A stretch of DNA of 64,000 nt from Capnocytophaga haemolytica. GTDB lineage: Bacteria; Bacteroidota; Bacteroidia; Flavobacteriales; Flavobacteriaceae. Position numbers and translations under genes: made by a program. Below are positions 61,088-64,000 of this stretch, one piece after another. The stretch spans positions 711,501 to 775,500 of the forward strand of contig NZ_CP014227.1 in the NCBI RefSeq assembly GCF_001553545.1, written 5' to 3'. Below the pieces are notes generated by a model. The model was not told where the DNA came from and searched no databases. It saw only the letters and a program-made list of their open reading frames with translations. Numbering within the stretch: the first letter of the stretch is position 1; the number at the start of each line of letters is the position of its first letter.

Positions 61088-61119
61088 GCTCTAGCTACTA
61101 ACCTCTGATCTCTAAATAT
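61088..61119. repeat. short heptanucleotide run in the antiporter leader
   Basis: CTAGCTA, CTAACCT, CTGATCT, CTAAATA, immediately before the ATG at 61122 and downstream of the promoter. Confidence 0.65.
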
Positions 61120-61121
61120 TT

Positions 61122-62444
61122 ATGGAATTATACTACGCTTTTTCGGGGATTATAGTGCTGGCGGCACTTTTCTCGTATGTGAATGTCAGGTATGTAAAGT
61201 TGCCGATGACCATAGGGATTATGGTGATCGCAATGCTCGTTTCGGTAGGGGTACATCTCTTTGGAGAGGTGATTTTCCCTGGCTTGTCGCATAAATTGGA
61301 GAGCCTTATTGGTAGCATTGACTTCACCGAGATACTGATGGGGGCGATGCTTAACTTCCTGCTTTTTGCAGGGGCACTACACATCAACTTCTCCGACCTG
61401 AAACAGCATAGGCGCGCGATATTCATTTACGCTACGGTGAGCGTGGTGCTTTCGGCGTTTTTTATTTCGTTGTTGCTTTACTACGTGTCGCCTTACTTGG
61501 GATTTGCGATTCCCTACCCCTATTGTTTGCTCTTTGGGGCACTCATCTCACCCACCGACCCGATTGTAGTAATGGGGGTACTCAAGCAGGCTAAGGTGCC
61601 CAAGCGTTTGGAAATGAAGATTACAGGTGAGTCGCTCTTTAACGATGGGGTAGCGGTAGTGCTCTTTGCAGTAGTGCTTAAGATTGCCACAGGTGTAGAT
61701 GATTTCACTCCTTCTTTTGCCTCTATCACCAAGCTCTTCTTGATAGAAGCTGGCGGTGGAGTTTTCTTAGGGGGATTGCTCGGATGGGTAGCCTCAAAGA
61801 TGATGCACAAGGCAAATGACTATCACGTGAATGTACTCATCACCTTGGCAGTGGTGATGGGGGGCTTCCTCATAGCAAAGGGTTCACACGTGTCCTCACC
61901 TCTAGCGATGGTGGTAGCGGGGCTTTTCATTGGTAATAGCAATAAGAAGTCTGACAATGAGGTGGCAAAAGATTACTTAGGAAAGTTTTGGGAGATTATT
62001 GATGAAATTATGAATGCGGTACTCTTCCTCTTTATAGGGTTTGAGTTATTGATATTGAAAGGCTTAGAAGACCAATTGTTGCTGGGTTGCTTGGCGATAT
62101 TGGTATGCCTCATCGGGCGAGCGTTAGCGATATACATTCCTGCAAAAACCGTTTTAAAGCGCACTACAACCTACTCAAGAGGATCGCTCATTACGATGGT
62201 GTGGGGAGGTGTGCGCGGAGGGGTATCCATAGCCTTAGTGCTCTCTATACCTTACCACGAAGCAGGGCATATCAAAGAGGTGCTGGTACAGATTACCTAC
62301 ATCGTGGTAGTCTTCTCAATATTGGTACAAGGATTAACCGTGGGTCGTGTAGCCAAAAAAGCACTACGTGCCGATGAACTAATGCCAAGGCTTAAGCGGA
62401 TACGAGCCGCGAGAAGTAAGAACAAGCAGAATAACCACGAGTAG
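61122..62444 (+). CDS. sodium/proton antiporter, CPA1 (NhaP-type)
   Basis: A 440-residue inner-membrane antiporter with about 12 helices. ALISPTDPIVVMGVLKQAKV and GESLFNDGVAVVLFAVVL are the unwound-helix and acidic-pair signatures of CPA1 exchangers. VWGGVRGGVSIALVLSIP is the conserved arginine helix. Probably exports Na+ (or K+/Li+) in exchange for H+ for pH and salt homeostasis. Single gene with a consensus promoter. Confidence 0.93.
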   Translation: MELYYAFSGIIVLAALFSYVNVRYVKLPMTIGIMVIAMLVSVGVHLFGEVIFPGLSHKLESLIGSIDFTEILMGAMLNFLLFAGALHINFSDLKQHRRAIFIYATVSVVLSAFFISLLLYYVSPYLGFAIPYPYCLLFGALISPTDPIVVMGVLKQAKVPKRLEMKITGESLFNDGVAVVLFAVVLKIATGVDDFTPSFASITKLFLIEAGGGVFLGGLLGWVASKMMHKANDYHVNVLITLAVVMGGFLIAKGSHVSSPLAMVVAGLFIGNSNKKSDNEVAKDYLGKFWEIIDEIMNAVLFLFIGFELLILKGLEDQLLLGCLAILVCLIGRALAIYIPAKTVLKRTTTYSRGSLITMVWGGVRGGVSIALVLSIPYHEAGHIKEVLVQITYIVVVFSILVQGLTVGRVAKKALRADELMPRLKRIRAARSKNKQNNHE

Positions 62445-62549
62445 GGAGTATGAAACTAAGTTTAGAGAAGGAAGAGCAAGGAGTGAATAGTTTTAGATAA
62501 CTTACTAATCACTATAACTGACCACTAACCACTAAGAAAGAAATTAAAG
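62445..62549. repeat. heptanucleotide element ahead of the acyltransferase
   Basis: The left part (GAGTAGG, GAGTATG ... AGGAGTG) is poorly periodic. The right part runs CTTACTA, ATCACTA, TAACTGA, CCACTAA, CCACTAA. No TAnnTTTG promoter was found in this gap. Confidence 0.6.
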
Positions 62550-64000
62550 ATGCAGAAAGACAAAGGATTGGTGAGTGCCAAAGAGGTGGCACAGGCGATA
62601 CATATAGACAAGGCTGGCCCTTTGGGTACGGCGGGGGGCTGGCTGCTGATGAAGCTGCTCAGGCTCTCGAAGCTCAATCGTATCTATAAGTCGCTAAAAC
62701 ACTTGCAGGGAGTGGAGTTCCTCTCTGCACTACTCGACCGATTGCAGATACGATTTGAGATCCCTGAGGAGGACTTTAAGAATATTCCTAAGGAAGGGGC
62801 TTTTATCACCATTTCTAACCACCCTCTGGGAGGGATAGATGGCATATTGCTACTGAAACTACTCTTAGAAAAACGTCCTGATTTTAAGATTATGGCGAAC
62901 TTCCTCTTGCAGCGCATTGAGCCGCTGGCACCTTATGTACTACCTGTAAATCCGTTTGAAGATCGAAAAGATGCCCAATCAAGTGTAGTGGGCTTTAAGC
63001 ACGCCATCAAGCACCTGAGAGGGGGTGCCCCCTTGGGCTTATTCCCTGCGGGGGAAGTATCAGTAGAGAAAGATGGTCAGTTGCTCATTGATAAGCCTTG
63101 GGAAGAGCCTGCGATGAAGCTTGCTAAGCACGCCAAAGTGCCCGTAGTACCCATCTACTTCCACGCGAAGAACAGTCCGCTGTTTTACTTCTTGGCAAAC
63201 ATCAGCGATACACTGCGCACGGCTAAGCTCCCTTCAGAACTTTTGACCCAAAAGCAGCGCACGATCTATATACGTATTGGCAAACCTATATCGGTGGCGA
63301 TGCAAGAGGAACACGCCGATCTCTCTTCCTACACTGAGTTTTTGCGCAAAAAGACCTATATCTTAGCCAATGCTTTTGAACAGGATAAGAAGTTCTTGCC
63401 GCTATCAGGCGTACTGAAAAACAGCAAGAACAATGAACCCGCTCAGGAGATTGCTGCCCCTGTGAGTATTGACCTCATTGAGAAGGAGATTACAGCCATT
63501 ACCAAGAAGGATTATCGCCTGCTGAAAAACAATAATTACGAGGCTTTCTTAGCTCCTTATGCGGCAATCCCCAACATCATTAAAGAGATTGGTCGCCTAC
63601 GAGAAATCACGTTTAGGGCAGTGGGCGAAGGCACCAATGCCTCTATCGACTTGGATAAGTTCGATGAGTATTATCACCACCTATTCCTTTGGGATACAGA
63701 GGCTAAGAAGATTGTCGGTGCCTACCGTATGGGCTTAGGGGCAGAGATTTTCCCTAAGTATGGTATTGAAGGTTTCTACACCCACGATCTCTTCCGATTT
63801 GAGCCTGAGCTCTACGATATGATGAGCAAAACTATTGAGATGGGGCGCGCTTTTGTGGTGCCTGAATATCAACAGAAGCCAATGCCGCTCTTCCTTCTTT
63901 GGAAAGGCATTGCACACACTACGCTACGCTATCCCGAACACAAGTTCCTACTCGGTGGGGTGAGCATCAGCAACCAGTTCTCTAACTTCTCCAAGTCGTT
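62550..64000 (+). CDS. OlsF-like bifunctional acyltransferase (partial, 3' end outside)
   Basis: 483 codons stay open from ATG 62550 to the window end. The N-terminal half is a PlsC-type acyltransferase: SNHPLGGIDG (H91, D97, a variant of the HX4D motif with one extra residue), LFPAGEVSVEKDG and VPVVPIYFHAKN. From about residue 300 it continues with a GNAT-like domain (RLREITFRAVGEG, VGAYRMGLGAEIF, YTHDLFRF), as in OlsB. This domain order is that of OlsF, which makes ornithine (or similar aminoacyl) lipids in Flavobacterium and Serratia. Glycine-lipid synthesis is an alternative. Confidence 0.85.
   Translation, partial: MQKDKGLVSAKEVAQAIHIDKAGPLGTAGGWLLMKLLRLSKLNRIYKSLKHLQGVEFLSALLDRLQIRFEIPEEDFKNIPKEGAFITISNHPLGGIDGILLLKLLLEKRPDFKIMANFLLQRIEPLAPYVLPVNPFEDRKDAQSSVVGFKHAIKHLRGGAPLGLFPAGEVSVEKDGQLLIDKPWEEPAMKLAKHAKVPVVPIYFHAKNSPLFYFLANISDTLRTAKLPSELLTQKQRTIYIRIGKPISVAMQEEHADLSSYTEFLRKKTYILANAFEQDKKFLPLSGVLKNSKNNEPAQEIAAPVSIDLIEKEITAITKKDYRLLKNNNYEAFLAPYAAIPNIIKEIGRLREITFRAVGEGTNASIDLDKFDEYYHHLFLWDTEAKKIVGAYRMGLGAEIFPKYGIEGFYTHDLFRFEPELYDMMSKTIEMGRAFVVPEYQQKPMPLFLLWKGIAHTTLRYPEHKFLLGGVSISNQFSNFSKS

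Overview
The window is a 64 kb piece of a bacterial chromosome from the Bacteroidota, class Flavobacteriia. The evidence is the promoter type (TTTG, about 19 bases, TAnnTTTG) ahead of most genes, and lineage-typical genes: a GH92 mannosidase, TonB receptor with OMP_b-brl_3 barrel, DUF4476, DUF4294, bactofilin with AtpZ, a MORN_2 repeat protein, an OlsF-type lipid synthase and head-GIN (DUF2807) proteins. A Capnocytophaga-like organism is my guess, not proven. I saw no rRNA, tRNA or CRISPR array.

Layout. 1-5.8 kb: end of an AmpG-like transporter, a sugar-nucleotide epimerase, a glycosyltransferase, a GH92 alpha-mannosidase, greA and a HIT protein. 5.8-10.7 kb (minus strand): thioredoxin, DUF4476, topA and a MORN-repeat gene broken by an in-frame amber codon. 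10.9-16.6 kb: two small membrane proteins, oligopeptidase B, a secreted protein, a chimeric lysS/ptrB scrap, a STAS-like gene overlapping rnz, and cvpA. 16.9-25.7 kb: a FucP-like sugar transporter, lysS, serS, rsgA, a putative porin and a class-III aminotransferase. 25.7-30.8 kb is the accessory, scrambled part: gene fragments, two remnants of one DMT transporter, palindromes, a TonB receptor and an IS5-type transposase. 30.8-37.4 kb (minus strand): two DUF2807 proteins, DinB, an unknown, an orphan DUF5682, ruvX, a DUF6168-like protein, AtpZ and bactofilin. A 306-bp MITE-like element then separates a promoter from a beta-ketoacyl synthase. 39.3-55.6 kb: secE-nusG-rplK-rplA-rplJ-rplL-rpoB, a 4.7 kb insertion with five genes, then rpoC-DUF3467. 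55.7-64 kb: engB, an alpha/beta hydrolase, rimO, a di-haem peroxidase, DUF4294, a Na+/H+ antiporter and an OlsF-like gene running off the end.

The most unusual signals are dispersed. Many intergenic regions are built of degenerate tandem heptanucleotides (period 7), often as two inverted arms around a core. Two copies, at 30.75 kb and 59.0 kb, share nearly the same arms and the same 17-base core in opposite orientation. In addition, rpoB and rpoC, normally adjacent, are separated by tandem nitroreductases, a 21-bp tandem repeat carrying exact -7 promoter boxes, and three further genes. Finally, three inserted blocks are associated with a duplicated 3' end of a neighbouring or disrupted gene (ptrB, the DMT transporter, the 48.5 kb gene), which suggests a common way of gaining genes.
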